Positions 16,029 through 23,585 of a DNA stretch of 23,698 nucleotides are shown here, in pieces. The DNA is from Microcystis aeruginosa W13-11 (lineage in GTDB: Bacteria; Cyanobacteriota; Cyanobacteriia; Cyanobacteriales; Microcystaceae): positions 1-23,698 of the forward strand of contig JAADBR010000053.1 in the NCBI GenBank assembly GCA_009995705.1. The letters run 5' to 3'. A program made the translations under genes and the position numbers. The stretch's first letter is position 1; every line of letters starts with the position of its first letter. The notes beneath the pieces are model-generated. The model saw only the letters and a program-made list of their open reading frames with translations. It ran no database searches and was not told the DNA's origin.

Positions 16029-16322
16029 TTGTTAGAGAGTCAAAAACCACCTCGGATTTACTGCTTTCAAGCTGATTATCTTGCCTCCCAACAATTTAAC
16101 CCCCAAGAGATTCCCGCTTGGTTATCCTTAGAGGTAAACTGGCAGGGTTATAGAATTCATACCCTACCCTGGGTAGCAGACGTAGCTAGGGTATTAGGAT
16201 TATTAGCGATTGAAGATACTCCCCAAGGGTGGCAAGATTATTTAGAAAGCTTGGGATTAGCCAAAATTAGGTTAATGGACAGCGAGGAGTTTTTTGAGGA
16301 TAAATCTTTATCGGGATGTTAG
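16029..16322 (+). CDS. Small soluble protein of unknown function
   Basis: 97 residues starting at TTG. It has no membrane segment. The sequence runs from a mixed N-terminus (PPRIYCFQADYLASQQFNPQ) through ALEVNW-like and WVADVARVLGLLAIED segments to an acidic end (DSEEFFEDKSLSGC). I do not recognise a family, though small proteins of this type are common next to conserved cyanobacterial genes. It ends 47 bases before the likely phosphatase start, on the same strand, so co-transcription is plausible. Confidence 0.6.
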   Translation: MLESQKPPRIYCFQADYLASQQFNPQEIPAWLSLEVNWQGYRIHTLPWVADVARVLGLLAIEDTPQGWQDYLESLGLAKIRLMDSEEFFEDKSLSGC

Positions 16323-16324
16323 AA

Positions 16325-16380
16325 ATGCCCTATAATTGGCAATTTAGTGATGATTCTACTGGTCAATTTATGCCCTATAA
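16325..16380 (+). repeat. 11-bp direct repeat around two candidate phosphatase starts
   Basis: ATGCCCTATAA occurs at 16325-16335 and again at 16370-16380, 45 bases (15 codons) apart and in frame. Each copy begins with an ATG of the phosphatase frame. The sequence before the second copy (GGTCAATTT) also echoes GGCAATTT after the first. This looks like a short in-frame duplication and makes the start ambiguous. Confidence 0.6.
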
Positions 16381-16843
16381 ACTACTCTTCGTCTGTTTAG
16401 GAAATATCTGTCGTTCTCCCGCTGCCGAGAATATCATGACTTATCTGATTGAACAAGAGGGATTAAGTAATAAAATCCTCTGTGATTCTGCGGGGACTGC
16501 TGGTTATCATATCGGTTCTCCTCCCGATTCTCGCATGAATATGGCCGCCAAAAAACGCGGTATTCCTCTGCAAGGGACAGCTAGACAATTTACCCGCGAG
16601 GATTTCGAGAATTTTGATCTAATCCTAGCCATGGATAAAGCCAATTATCAAGATATTTTATCCCTAGATCGGACAGGAAAATATCAAGAAAAGGTCAAGT
16701 TAATGTGTGACTATGCTCGTTATCACCCAGAGGAAGAAGTTCCCGATCCCTACTACGGTGGTCGTGAAGGTTTTGACCGCGTAATCGAGCTACTTTTAGA
16801 CTCCTGTGGCAGTCTTTTAGAGGAAGTAAAAAACAAAATTTAA
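16370..16843 (+). CDS. Low-molecular-weight protein-tyrosine phosphatase
   Basis: 157 residues from ATG 16370, the family's usual length; the frame extends to 16316 (175 residues) but the extra 18 residues match nothing conserved. It hydrolyses phosphotyrosine through a cysteinyl-phosphate. The P-loop CLGNICRS has nucleophile C9 and R15, four residues into the protein's first strand as usual. The general-acid aspartate lies in the conserved VPDPYYGG. SAGTAGYHIGSPPDSR and the REFTREDF-like ARQFTREDFENFDLILAMD segment are family-typical. In bacteria such enzymes often control exopolysaccharide export kinases, but no kinase is nearby. Confidence 0.93.
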   Translation: MPYKLLFVCLGNICRSPAAENIMTYLIEQEGLSNKILCDSAGTAGYHIGSPPDSRMNMAAKKRGIPLQGTARQFTREDFENFDLILAMDKANYQDILSLDRTGKYQEKVKLMCDYARYHPEEEVPDPYYGGREGFDRVIELLLDSCGSLLEEVKNKI

Positions 16844-16857
16844 GTTTTTTATTTCAG

Positions 16858-17514
16858 CTAATCGATTAATCTATGTTCGAGGGAAAAACGAACCAATTCG
16901 GCGCGATTATTAGTAGTTGTTTTTCTAAGTAAACTACTAACATATTTCTCGATCGTGCGCGAACTAAGATGCAGTTTTTGCCCAATTTCACTGTTAGAGA
17001 GTCCCCTGGCTAAATGTTCTAACACTTCCCGCTCGCGATTAGTTAACTTAAAATCGTCCTGTAAAGAAGAAGTTAAAACATCCCTAGTTGTGGGGCTTTC
17101 TTCCGGTTTTAATTTCTGGTATTGACGTTCAGTTTGCACCATTTGCGATCGCTCTAAAAGATTGCGAATAACTGCTTTTAATTCCTCCATCTCAAAAGGT
17201 TTAGGAAGATAGATATCACAACCCACTTGATAACCGCGAATTCTTTCCTCTGTTGACCCTCTTTCGGTTAAAAAAATTACTGGTAATAACCTAAATTCTG
17301 GCTGTTGCCGCACCTTAGTTACCAAAGAATAACCGTCTAAACGCGGCATTTTGATATCCGATACTAAAAGATGGGGATGATAGGTATCCAATAAATTCAA
17401 AGCTTCCAAACCATCACTCGCCGCTACCACACTATAACCTGCTAATTCTAAATAATCTTTAACCGCCAGGCGGATACCGGGGTCATCATCGGCAATTAGA
17501 ATCAAAAGAGGCAT
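16858..17514 (-). CDS. NarL/LuxR-type response regulator, Ycf29/Rre1-like
   Basis: 218 residues. The receiver domain (1-120) has the acidic pocket D9-D11 (IADDD), phosphoacceptor D53 in VSDIKMPRLDG, the threonine in IFLTE and K105 in YLPKPFE. After a linker with QMVQTERQYQKL, a LuxR-type helix-turn-helix spans about 155-215 (LTNREREVLEHLARGLSNSE, then SSRTIEKYVSSLLRK). Sequence style and the N-terminus MPLLILIADDDPG closely recall Rre1/Ycf29, the stress-related NarL-type regulator shared by cyanobacteria and red-lineage plastids; that identity is from memory. It is divergent from the transporter permease, and no histidine kinase is adjacent, as usual for cyanobacterial regulators. Confidence 0.9.
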   Translation of the reverse strand: MPLLILIADDDPGIRLAVKDYLELAGYSVVAASDGLEALNLLDTYHPHLLVSDIKMPRLDGYSLVTKVRQQPEFRLLPVIFLTERGSTEERIRGYQVGCDIYLPKPFEMEELKAVIRNLLERSQMVQTERQYQKLKPEESPTTRDVLTSSLQDDFKLTNREREVLEHLARGLSNSEIGQKLHLSSRTIEKYVSSLLRKTTTNNRAELVRFSLEHRLID

Positions 17515-17593
17515 AGAAATTAACAGGACAAGGTTTTTTCGGTATTAATAGCCTAGCACCCTCCGCTCGCCATAATTGTCCATCAAGCTACAG

Positions 17594-17638
17594 AGGCCGT
17601 TGTAACTGCTAGTATAATAGCAATTGCAACGGCCTTTT
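17594..17638. terminator. Long hairpin with T-run in a divergent intergenic region
   Basis: AGGCCGTTG (17594-17602) pairs perfectly with CAACGGCCT (17627-17635). Inner pairs TAA/TTG and TGCTA/TAGCA extend the stem to a six-base loop, and TTTT (17635-17638) follows. It has the form of a plus-strand terminator, yet it lies between two genes that diverge, so it terminates neither. The loop side contains TATAAT (17613-17618). It could end an unannotated small RNA, attenuate the permease leader, or be a mobile palindrome. Confidence 0.45.
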
Positions 17639-17717
17639 CAGTGATCAGATGTGATTTTTCAGCTTTTTTCTACCCATCTCCCCATTTCCCCAACCCCTTT
17701 TTTACTTTTTACTTAAG

Positions 17718-18833
17718 ATGACAGATTATTTAGTTTCCCTGACAATTTGGGCGGGTATTTACGCGATTTTTGCCCTCGGTTTAAATCTACAATGGGGATT
17801 TACTGGCTTAATTAACTTTGGTCACGTTGCCTTTGCCACTTTAGGGGCTTATGCCACGGTTTTATTGACTTTACAGGGTGTACCGATGATTTTTGCCGCC
17901 ATTGTCGGGGCACTACTAGGGGCATTGTTGGGATTGGCTATCGGTTTTTCCACCCTGAGATTAAGAGCCGATTATCTAGCGATTGTCACCATCGGGGTGT
18001 CTGAGTTAATTCGTTTGCTGGTGCTTAATGAGGATTGGTTAACGAAAGGCAGTTTCGGACTACAACGTTATCCCCTACCTTTGGATATAAATCCCAGTTT
18101 TCCCGTCAAATTGTTAATCATTGCCCTGTTTACCCTGCTTGCTATCTTTGCTCTCTGGCAATTGGGGCGCAATCTACAACGACAATGGCGTGAAGCGGGG
18201 CAAATTAGCGGTAAAAGCTATCAACCGACGCAAAAGAGAGCTTTAATCTTTTGGGGGTTGTTAGGGGCGATAATACTGCTTTTTCTGTATATAAACGGTG
18301 TAATTGCCTTGAATGACTATAATTACAAAGCCGGGTTGATGGTGGTAGTTTTAGTCCTCCTCGCTCTCGTTTATACTGGTTTAGAATTACTTTTGCGATC
18401 GCCTTGGGGACGCATCCTCAAAGCTATCCGGGAAGATGAAGAAATTCCCCAGGCCTTGGGAAAAAATGTCTTTTGGTATAAGTTACAATCTTTGATGTTA
18501 GGCGGTGCGATCGCTGGTTTAGCCGGGGCTTTTTTAGCCTGGCAATTAACCACTATTTACCCGACTAATTTTGAACCGTTATTGACTTTTAACGCTTGGA
18601 TTATTATCATTCTCGGCGGCTCTGGTAGCAATGCCGGCACTTTACTAGGATCAATAATTTTCTGGGCTTACGATTCCCTGACTCGCTTTATTTTACCCCA
18701 ATTAGATATTTTTAATGATAGCCAATTGGGTGCTTTACGGATTATGATTATCGGTCTGCTGCTCATGGTTTTAATGATCTGGCGCCCCGAGGGTATCCTC
18801 GGCAAAAAAGAGGAGTTAACTTTGGGAAAATAA
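17718..18833 (+). CDS. Branched-chain/neutral amino-acid ABC transporter permease (LivM/NatC-NatD type)
   Basis: 371 residues with about nine to ten membrane helices. LivM-family permeases form the channel for periplasmic-protein-dependent uptake of branched-chain and neutral amino acids. Family features are GLNLQWGFTGLINFGHVAF near the N-terminus, STLRLRADYLAIVTIGVSE, the coupling-helix segment SPWGRILKAIREDEEIPQAL that contacts the ATPase, and the late IIILGGSGSNAGTLLGSI. A polar loop of about 35 residues in the middle (RQWREAGQISGKSYQPTQKR) is longer than in enteric LivM and occurs in cyanobacterial Nat and Urt relatives. The ATPase gene follows 83 bases later. Amino acids are preferred over urea because no urt genes are present. 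Confidence 0.88.
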   Translation: MTDYLVSLTIWAGIYAIFALGLNLQWGFTGLINFGHVAFATLGAYATVLLTLQGVPMIFAAIVGALLGALLGLAIGFSTLRLRADYLAIVTIGVSELIRLLVLNEDWLTKGSFGLQRYPLPLDINPSFPVKLLIIALFTLLAIFALWQLGRNLQRQWREAGQISGKSYQPTQKRALIFWGLLGAIILLFLYINGVIALNDYNYKAGLMVVVLVLLALVYTGLELLLRSPWGRILKAIREDEEIPQALGKNVFWYKLQSLMLGGAIAGLAGAFLAWQLTTIYPTNFEPLLTFNAWIIIILGGSGSNAGTLLGSIIFWAYDSLTRFILPQLDIFNDSQLGALRIMIIGLLLMVLMIWRPEGILGKKEELTLGK

Positions 18834-18836
18834 TTT

Positions 18837-18915
18837 CAGTTATCAGGGAACAGTTATCAGTTCATCGATTACTGTTAACTAATAACACTTCACACTTCAT
18901 AATTCATAATTCATA
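18837..18915. repeat. Short direct repeats in the permease-ATPase gap
   Basis: CAGTTATCAG occurs at 18837-18846 and 18851-18860, and the 7-base unit TTCATAA is repeated nearly three times at 18896-18915, ending just before the ATPase ATG. Similar low-complexity TTATCAGT/TTCATAAT strings are frequent between cyanobacterial genes. They leave no room for a normal Shine-Dalgarno ahead of the ATPase gene. Confidence 0.5.
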
Positions 18916-18916
18916 T

Positions 18917-19669
18917 ATGTTACTTTCTGCCAAAGGATTATCGAAAAGTTTTGGAGGCATTCGCGCCGTCAATAATGCTTATTTGGAGGTGCCGCAGGGC
19001 AGCATCACCGGGTTAATCGGGCCAAATGGGGCCGGCAAAACCACACTTTTTAATCTTTTATCTAACTTTATTCGCCCAGATAAAGGAGAAGTTTTTCTTG
19101 ATGGTCAGTCTATTTATCAGCTGCCTTCCTATCAAATTGCCCTGAAAGGATGTGTGAGAACTTTTCAAGTCGCCAGGGTATTATCCCGATTAACGGTGTT
19201 AGAAAATATGCTCTTAGCTAGTCCTGGACAAACGGGAGAAAGTTTTCTGAAAGTCTGGTTTCAGGGGGCAAAAATTCGCCAACAGGAACAGGAGAATCGT
19301 GCCAAAGCTTTGGAGATATTAGATTCGATCGGTCTAGGGGAGAAAGCGCACGATTATGGGGGAGCTTTATCGGGAGGACAGCGTAAATTATTAGAGATTG
19401 GCCGAGCGCTAATGACCGAGCCAAAATTAATTTTATTAGATGAACCCGCCGCTGGAGTTAATCCCACTTTAATCGCTCAAATCAGCGACCATATTATCGA
19501 GTGGAATCGTCAGGGAATTACCTTTTTGATTATCGAGCATAATATGGATGTGATTATGTCCCTTTGTCACCACGTTTGGGTATTAGCAGAAGGGACAAAT
19601 TTAGCCGATGGCATTCCCAGCGAAATCCAAAAAAATGAGCGGGTTTTAAAGGCTTATTTAGGAGACTAA
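18917..19669 (+). CDS. livG: Branched-chain/neutral amino-acid ABC transporter ATPase (LivG/NatA type)
   Basis: 250 residues. It energises the permease encoded just upstream. The Walker A motif is GPNGAGKTT near residues 35-43, the ABC signature LSGGQRKLLEIG lies near 155, Walker B is LILLDEPAAGVNP, and the switch histidine is in IIEHNMD. The insertion between Walker A and signature (ARVLSRLTVLENMLLA and following) is typical of LivG. The second ATPase (LivF type), the second permease (LivH) and the binding protein are not adjacent, consistent with the scattered nat genes of cyanobacteria. The last 12 bases overlap the convergent hisH gene. Confidence 0.92.
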   Translation: MLLSAKGLSKSFGGIRAVNNAYLEVPQGSITGLIGPNGAGKTTLFNLLSNFIRPDKGEVFLDGQSIYQLPSYQIALKGCVRTFQVARVLSRLTVLENMLLASPGQTGESFLKVWFQGAKIRQQEQENRAKALEILDSIGLGEKAHDYGGALSGGQRKLLEIGRALMTEPKLILLDEPAAGVNPTLIAQISDHIIEWNRQGITFLIIEHNMDVIMSLCHHVWVLAEGTNLADGIPSEIQKNERVLKAYLGD

Positions 19670-20296
19670 AGCTAATTTTTGCACCTGTTCAACAAAGTTA
19701 GCCAGAATTTTTAAGCCATTAGTGGAGGATTTTTCTGGGTGAAACTGCACCGCCACCAAACGCTCACGAGCGATCGCTGCCGTCACCGTTTGACTGCCGT
19801 GGGTGACGGTGGCGGCAGTTAGATGACTATCAAGGGGATCGACATAATAGGAATGGACAAAATAAACGTGAGGATGCGGGGGTAATCCCTGCCAAAGAGC
19901 ATGATCCGGCTGGGTGAAGTCTAATTGATTCCAACCCATGTGGGGAATGGTAATGCCAGGTTCTGAGCGAAAACGGCGTACTGTCCCCGGAATAATCCCT
20001 AAACCCGCCTCTTGACCTTCCTCTGATGAGTCAAAGAGAATTTGTAAACCGAGACAGATACCGAGAAAGGGTTTACCATTAGCGATCGCAACTTTGATCG
20101 GTTTTTCGAGATGACGGCTGCGAATTTGCTGGACAGCAGGATCAAAAGAACCGACTCCGGGTAAGACAATAGCGTCAGCTTTTTCGATATCTAGGGGAGA
20201 ATCGGTAATTTTCGGCACTGCACCCACGGTTTCCAGTCCTTTACAGGCAGAGTGCAGATTTCCCATGTCATAATCGATGACAGCGATTAAGGTCAT
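19658..20296 (-). CDS. hisH: Imidazole glycerol phosphate synthase, glutamine amidotransferase subunit
   Basis: 212 residues from ATG 20296. HisH releases ammonia from glutamine and channels it to HisF for imidazole ring formation in histidine synthesis, with AICAR as by-product. The class I amidotransferase triad is visible: C81 in GICLGLQ, H186 and E188 in QFHPEKSS. The oxyanion-strand region PGVGSFDPA and the conserved IPHMGWN and YFVHSYY are present. The frame continues to 20365 but MTLIAVIDYDMGNLHS is the normal HisH beginning. The start lies inside a 27-bp direct repeat with a second copy upstream. No other his genes adjoin. Confidence 0.96.
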   Translation of the reverse strand: MTLIAVIDYDMGNLHSACKGLETVGAVPKITDSPLDIEKADAIVLPGVGSFDPAVQQIRSRHLEKPIKVAIANGKPFLGICLGLQILFDSSEEGQEAGLGIIPGTVRRFRSEPGITIPHMGWNQLDFTQPDHALWQGLPPHPHVYFVHSYYVDPLDSHLTAATVTHGSQTVTAAIARERLVAVQFHPEKSSTNGLKILANFVEQVQKLALVS

Positions 20297-20398
20297 TGCT
20301 ATATACTGATCAGGGGATGACCTTATTTTAGAGCAATCACGCCGTTCAATTAGGTCTTGACTCAAAAAGCAATTAAGGTCATTGCTATGTAATGATCA
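20286..20398. repeat. 27-bp direct repeat duplicating the hisH start
   Basis: ATTAAGGTCATTGCTAT and the following bases to GATCA occur at 20286-20312 and 20372-20398, identical at 25 of 27 positions and 86 bases apart. The inner copy contains the hisH start codon and first codons. The outer copy encodes MTLIAF and a TGA (20382-20362), so it is a six-codon decoy of the hisH N-terminus just upstream of the gene. Confidence 0.75.
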
Positions 20399-20446
20399 TC
20401 CGAAAGTTTCTAAAGCTATAGCCTCTCCGTTTTCTTAGTTGAAGTT

Positions 20447-20528
20447 GCCAACGAAAGCTAAACATCAGAAGTTCTGCTTCGCGGTTTATTTGTTGGCCTT
20501 TGTTTCATCCCTTCGGTAAAACCGAGGG
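20447..20528. other. Structured non-coding segment with two stem-loops
   Basis: GCCAACGAA (20447-20455) pairs with TTTGTTGGC (20489-20497) over nine bases with one G-U. A second hairpin at 20509-20528 has TCGGT/ACCGA and CCC/GGG arms with one bulged T. No coding frame fits the 20366-20558 gap. The arrangement resembles subterminal hairpins of IS200/IS605-type elements or a small structured RNA, but no tnpA or tnpB relic was found, so the nature is open. Confidence 0.35.
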
Positions 20529-20558
20529 TCTTCACCCGACATTGAAGATAAAAAATCC

Positions 20559-22637
20559 CTAACCGAGAAGTATTGACTCCCCTGCCATCGCCCCAGCAAT
20601 TTGTCGGTTCAACTGTTCTAAATTTTCCGCCGGTTCAAGGCAGTATAACCCTTGACAAATTAACCCAAATGTGCTAGGCGGCAAACTGGCATCGACTCGA
20701 TACACCGCAGTGGGCAAATAGCGACCTAACAGAGGCTCGATCGAGCTTTCCGCGGCACGCAGACAGAAACCGTGAAGATAGTGATCGAGGGCAACAAATA
20801 AACTGGGGCAAGCGGTGGGGGACTGTTCTAGGATGGTACTAAAAGACTGCAAGGCCTTTTCGGCCCGATCGAGATATTCTAGATTTTCCGTCAATCGCGA
20901 CAGACGCACTAAATTAGCGATCGCAATTCCGTTAGCCGAAGGGGTGGCATTGTCCGTATAACCCCGTTCTCGCACGATCAGATCGAGACTATGATCAGAA
21001 GCGGTATTAAAATACCCTCCCTCATCCTCGGCCCAAAACCAGCGATCGAATTCCCCCTGTAGATCGATAGCCGCCTCTAACCAGCGAGTTTCTTGGGGTT
21101 TAGCGGTTTGCAGGTCGAGCAAAGCCTTAATAAAATAGGCAAAATCCTCCGATTGGGCCAAAACCGAGGCCTGACCCTGATAATTCAAGCGCTGAAAACG
21201 TCCATCTAACCACTGATGCTTGAGAATAAACTCGACCGCGACCGTAGCCATTTGCCAGTACAAAGGTTCGCCAAAGACGGCAAAGGCCCGGGCCAAACCG
21301 GAAATCATCAAACTATTCCAAGCGACGATCATTTTCGTATCCGTTACCGCCGGAATGCGTCCCGGCCAGGAGACGGTTTTCGCCTCTTGATTGTCTCTGG
21401 CCGGGGGAAAAAGAGCTAATTGAGCCTGAGAACTGCCATAACGCCGAATAAATAACTTATCGAGGATATTTTCTATCTCCTTCGATAATTCTCCCCCTTG
21501 CCGACGTTGCAGCACATTGCGACCCTCAAAATTCCCCTCGGCAGTAACGGTAAAATTAGCCTGCAGCAGCCCCAATTCCTGGGTCGAGAGATAATCCCTT
21601 AACTCTAGATCCGACCAGACATAAAAGGCCCCTTCCTCCGGTTCTCTATCCGTGGCCTTCTCAAAACTATCGGCATCTTGGGCCGCATAAAAATAACCTT
21701 CTGGGGCGGTCATTTCCCGTTTTAGCCAGTTAACCGTGCCTTTAATCCCTCTCTCAAAGGCCGCTTCTCGATCACCCGCACTCCACAAATTGGCTAAATA
21801 TTCGACAATTTGCCCGTTATCGTAGAGCATTTTTTCAAAATGGGGAACTGTCCACGTCGAATCTACCGTATAACGATGGAATCCTCCCCCTACATGGTCA
21901 TAGATTCCCCCCAAGGCCAGATCTTCCCCCCGTTGATAGGCCCCTTGCTGGAGGGAATCGTCAAAATCGTCACCAAAGCGACTACCCTGCAAAGCCAGAT
22001 GAGAATATGGAATCATCGGAAAACTAGGCCGACCGTAGTTATTAGGATTAACCCGAATCACCGCCGCATTTGTCTCGATTCCTGTGGCTAAAAGGGAAGG
22101 AGCGGCTAAATTTGTCTCTGCTGGCAGTAAAATAGCCGATTGACGCAGTGCGCCCAGCATTTCGTCCGTAAATTTGCTTAATTTCTCCTTTTCCTCGTCA
22201 TAATAGCGACGTACCGATTGCAACACTTGCAGAAAACCGGGCCGGTTAAAGCGCGGTTGCACGGGAAAATAGGTGCCACCATAGAAGGGAATTAAACTAT
22301 CGGGTGTTAGGAAGACATTCAGCGGCCAACCCCCTTGACCGACCATCATCTGCAATGCTTGCATATAGATGCTATCGATGTCCGGTCTTTCCTCGCGATC
22401 AACTTTGATCGGCAAAAAATACTGATTGAGATAATCGGCAATAGCCCGATCGGAAAACGCTTCTCCTTCCATAACCGTACACCAATGACAGCTAGAATAA
22501 CCGATCGAGAGAAAGATCGGTTTATCTTCTCTCCTGGCAATTTCTAGGGCGCTGTCACACCAATACCACCAATCGATCGGGTTTTCGGCGTGTTTTCGCA
22601 GGTAAAGACTTTCAGATTTAGCCAGATGATTAGTCAT
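20559..22637 (-). CDS. Thioredoxin-domain protein of the YyaL/DUF255 (spermatogenesis-associated 20) family
   Basis: 692 residues, the usual full length. The N-terminal thioredoxin-like domain (1-165) opens with NHLAKSESLYLRKHAENPID and carries a C50-H-W-C53 redox motif in YSSCHWCTVM. KVDREERPDID and GGWPLNVFLTPD follow, with PFYGGTYFP. The remainder is a six-hairpin glycosidase-like helical barrel, with FHRYTVDSTWTVPHFEKMLY, KMIVAWNSLMISGLARA and YTDNATPSANGIA as family landmarks. The biochemical role of this widespread family is not established. It is divergent from the CpcT-like gene across 77 bases. No frameshift or missing segment is seen. Confidence 0.93.
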   Translation of the reverse strand: MTNHLAKSESLYLRKHAENPIDWWYWCDSALEIARREDKPIFLSIGYSSCHWCTVMEGEAFSDRAIADYLNQYFLPIKVDREERPDIDSIYMQALQMMVGQGGWPLNVFLTPDSLIPFYGGTYFPVQPRFNRPGFLQVLQSVRRYYDEEKEKLSKFTDEMLGALRQSAILLPAETNLAAPSLLATGIETNAAVIRVNPNNYGRPSFPMIPYSHLALQGSRFGDDFDDSLQQGAYQRGEDLALGGIYDHVGGGFHRYTVDSTWTVPHFEKMLYDNGQIVEYLANLWSAGDREAAFERGIKGTVNWLKREMTAPEGYFYAAQDADSFEKATDREPEEGAFYVWSDLELRDYLSTQELGLLQANFTVTAEGNFEGRNVLQRRQGGELSKEIENILDKLFIRRYGSSQAQLALFPPARDNQEAKTVSWPGRIPAVTDTKMIVAWNSLMISGLARAFAVFGEPLYWQMATVAVEFILKHQWLDGRFQRLNYQGQASVLAQSEDFAYFIKALLDLQTAKPQETRWLEAAIDLQGEFDRWFWAEDEGGYFNTASDHSLDLIVRERGYTDNATPSANGIAIANLVRLSRLTENLEYLDRAEKALQSFSTILEQSPTACPSLFVALDHYLHGFCLRAAESSIEPLLGRYLPTAVYRVDASLPPSTFGLICQGLYCLEPAENLEQLNRQIAGAMAGESILLG

Positions 22638-22714
22638 GGGAAAAGGGGTATTTTTGCTCTTGCTGCTTATTAGTTTAAGCTAATTAGAGACTAACCGGAA
22701 TCAAGCCTCTGCTC

Positions 22715-23323
22715 ATGCTGAAAACTTCGATCGCTCTGGTATTTTTTCTCACTCAATCTTTGCCCCTTAATCCGCAAGTGCAGGGGGTGGCTAGTCATTT
22801 AATTGGCGTTATGGATACTAGGGAACAAGCGCAGACTAACCCCCGCGTTGCCAAGGTGCAAATGACTACCTGTGCCGTGGATTTTTCCCCCAAACAGGAT
22901 AATATTTATCTTTATCAGGAACAGGCAATTATCGATCGCTTAAATCAACCCTATCGTCAAAGAATTTTAGTCATTCAACCTAGCCCCGATAATTCCACTG
23001 TGGAATCAAAAGCCTATAAGTTAAATAATGCCGCTAACTTTATTAATTTTTGTAACAAAGACTTGACAGAAAGAAAATTAAATGTATCAGATTTGGCTGA
23101 GTCGGTGTGTACTGTGTTTTTAAAACCGATAGCGGGGGGTTATCGGGGAGAAACTCCCCCCCAGGGTTGTCCCACTAATGCCAGAGGTGCGGTAAAAATA
23201 ACTAATACAATTATTCTACATTCCCAGGGCATGGATACCAGCGATCGAGGTTATGATAGCAGCGGGCAGCAGGTATGGGGAGCGCAGGATAATTTCTATC
23301 AATTTCGCTGGCAAAAACCCTAA
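22715..23323 (+). CDS. CpcT/CpeT-family protein with a hydrophobic N-terminus
   Basis: 202 residues. Classical CpcT/CpeT lyases attach phycocyanobilin or phycoerythrobilin to phycobiliprotein cysteines in the cytoplasm. Family landmarks here are [10 protein letters not shown] near 34-43, [20 protein letters not shown] near 65-84, and the ending [20 protein letters not shown] near 177-196. Unlike the lyases, it begins with a hydrophobic stretch after a lysine ([20 protein letters not shown]) resembling a signal peptide, and it has four cysteines (C53, C113, C132, C152) that could form disulfides. It may therefore act outside the cytoplasm and not as a bilin lyase. No phycobiliprotein gene is near. 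The gene converges on the hemB remnant with a 3-base overlap. Confidence 0.8.
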   Translation: MLKTSIALVFFLTQSLPLNPQVQGVASHLIGVMDTREQAQTNPRVAKVQMTTCAVDFSPKQDNIYLYQEQAIIDRLNQPYRQRILVIQPSPDNSTVESKAYKLNNAANFINFCNKDLTERKLNVSDLAESVCTVFLKPIAGGYRGETPPQGCPTNARGAVKITNTIILHSQGMDTSDRGYDSSGQQVWGAQDNFYQFRWQKP

Positions 23324-23585
23324 AATCGGCTTTCTTGTTTCATTAATGCCACATCGGCAGCAAAATAAGTCAAAATCAAATCGGACTCCGCTCGTTTCAT
23401 ACTGATTAAAGTTTCCAAAATCAGGCTTTTTTCGTCAATCCAGCCCTGTTTTGCCGCCGCTTTAATCATTGCGTATTCACCACTGACGTTGTAAGCGGCA
23501 ACGGGAAGATGACTACTATCGCGCAGACGACGGATAATATCGAGGTAGGCCAGAGCGGGCTTAACCATAATAATATCTGCCCCTT
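23320..23585 (-). pseudogene. hemB: Porphobilinogen synthase, 3' fragment cut off by an insertion element
   Basis: About 88 codons of the C-terminus of 5-aminolevulinate dehydratase remain, reading [20 protein letters not shown], then [19 protein letters not shown] and a normal end at TAG 23320. The schiff-base lysine region and metal sites lie in the missing part. Immediately before GAD the codon that should be glutamate becomes TAA (23586-23584), and homology stops. HemB condenses two aminolevulinates into porphobilinogen for haem, chlorophyll and bilins, so a broken sole copy would be lethal. Either the 5' part lies beyond an insertion outside the window, another copy exists, or the junction is an assembly or population variant. 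Confidence 0.75.

Noticed and set aside
20297..20365. 23-residue N-terminal extension of HisH
   Set aside because: The conserved HisH start is at 20296, and the extension lies in the region between the duplicated repeats with no family match.
4440..20940. Repeated GCGATCGC octamers as possible regulatory sites
   Set aside because: They occur inside many unrelated genes and match the genome-wide HIP1 motif of cyanobacteria, so they mark lineage and not a local system.
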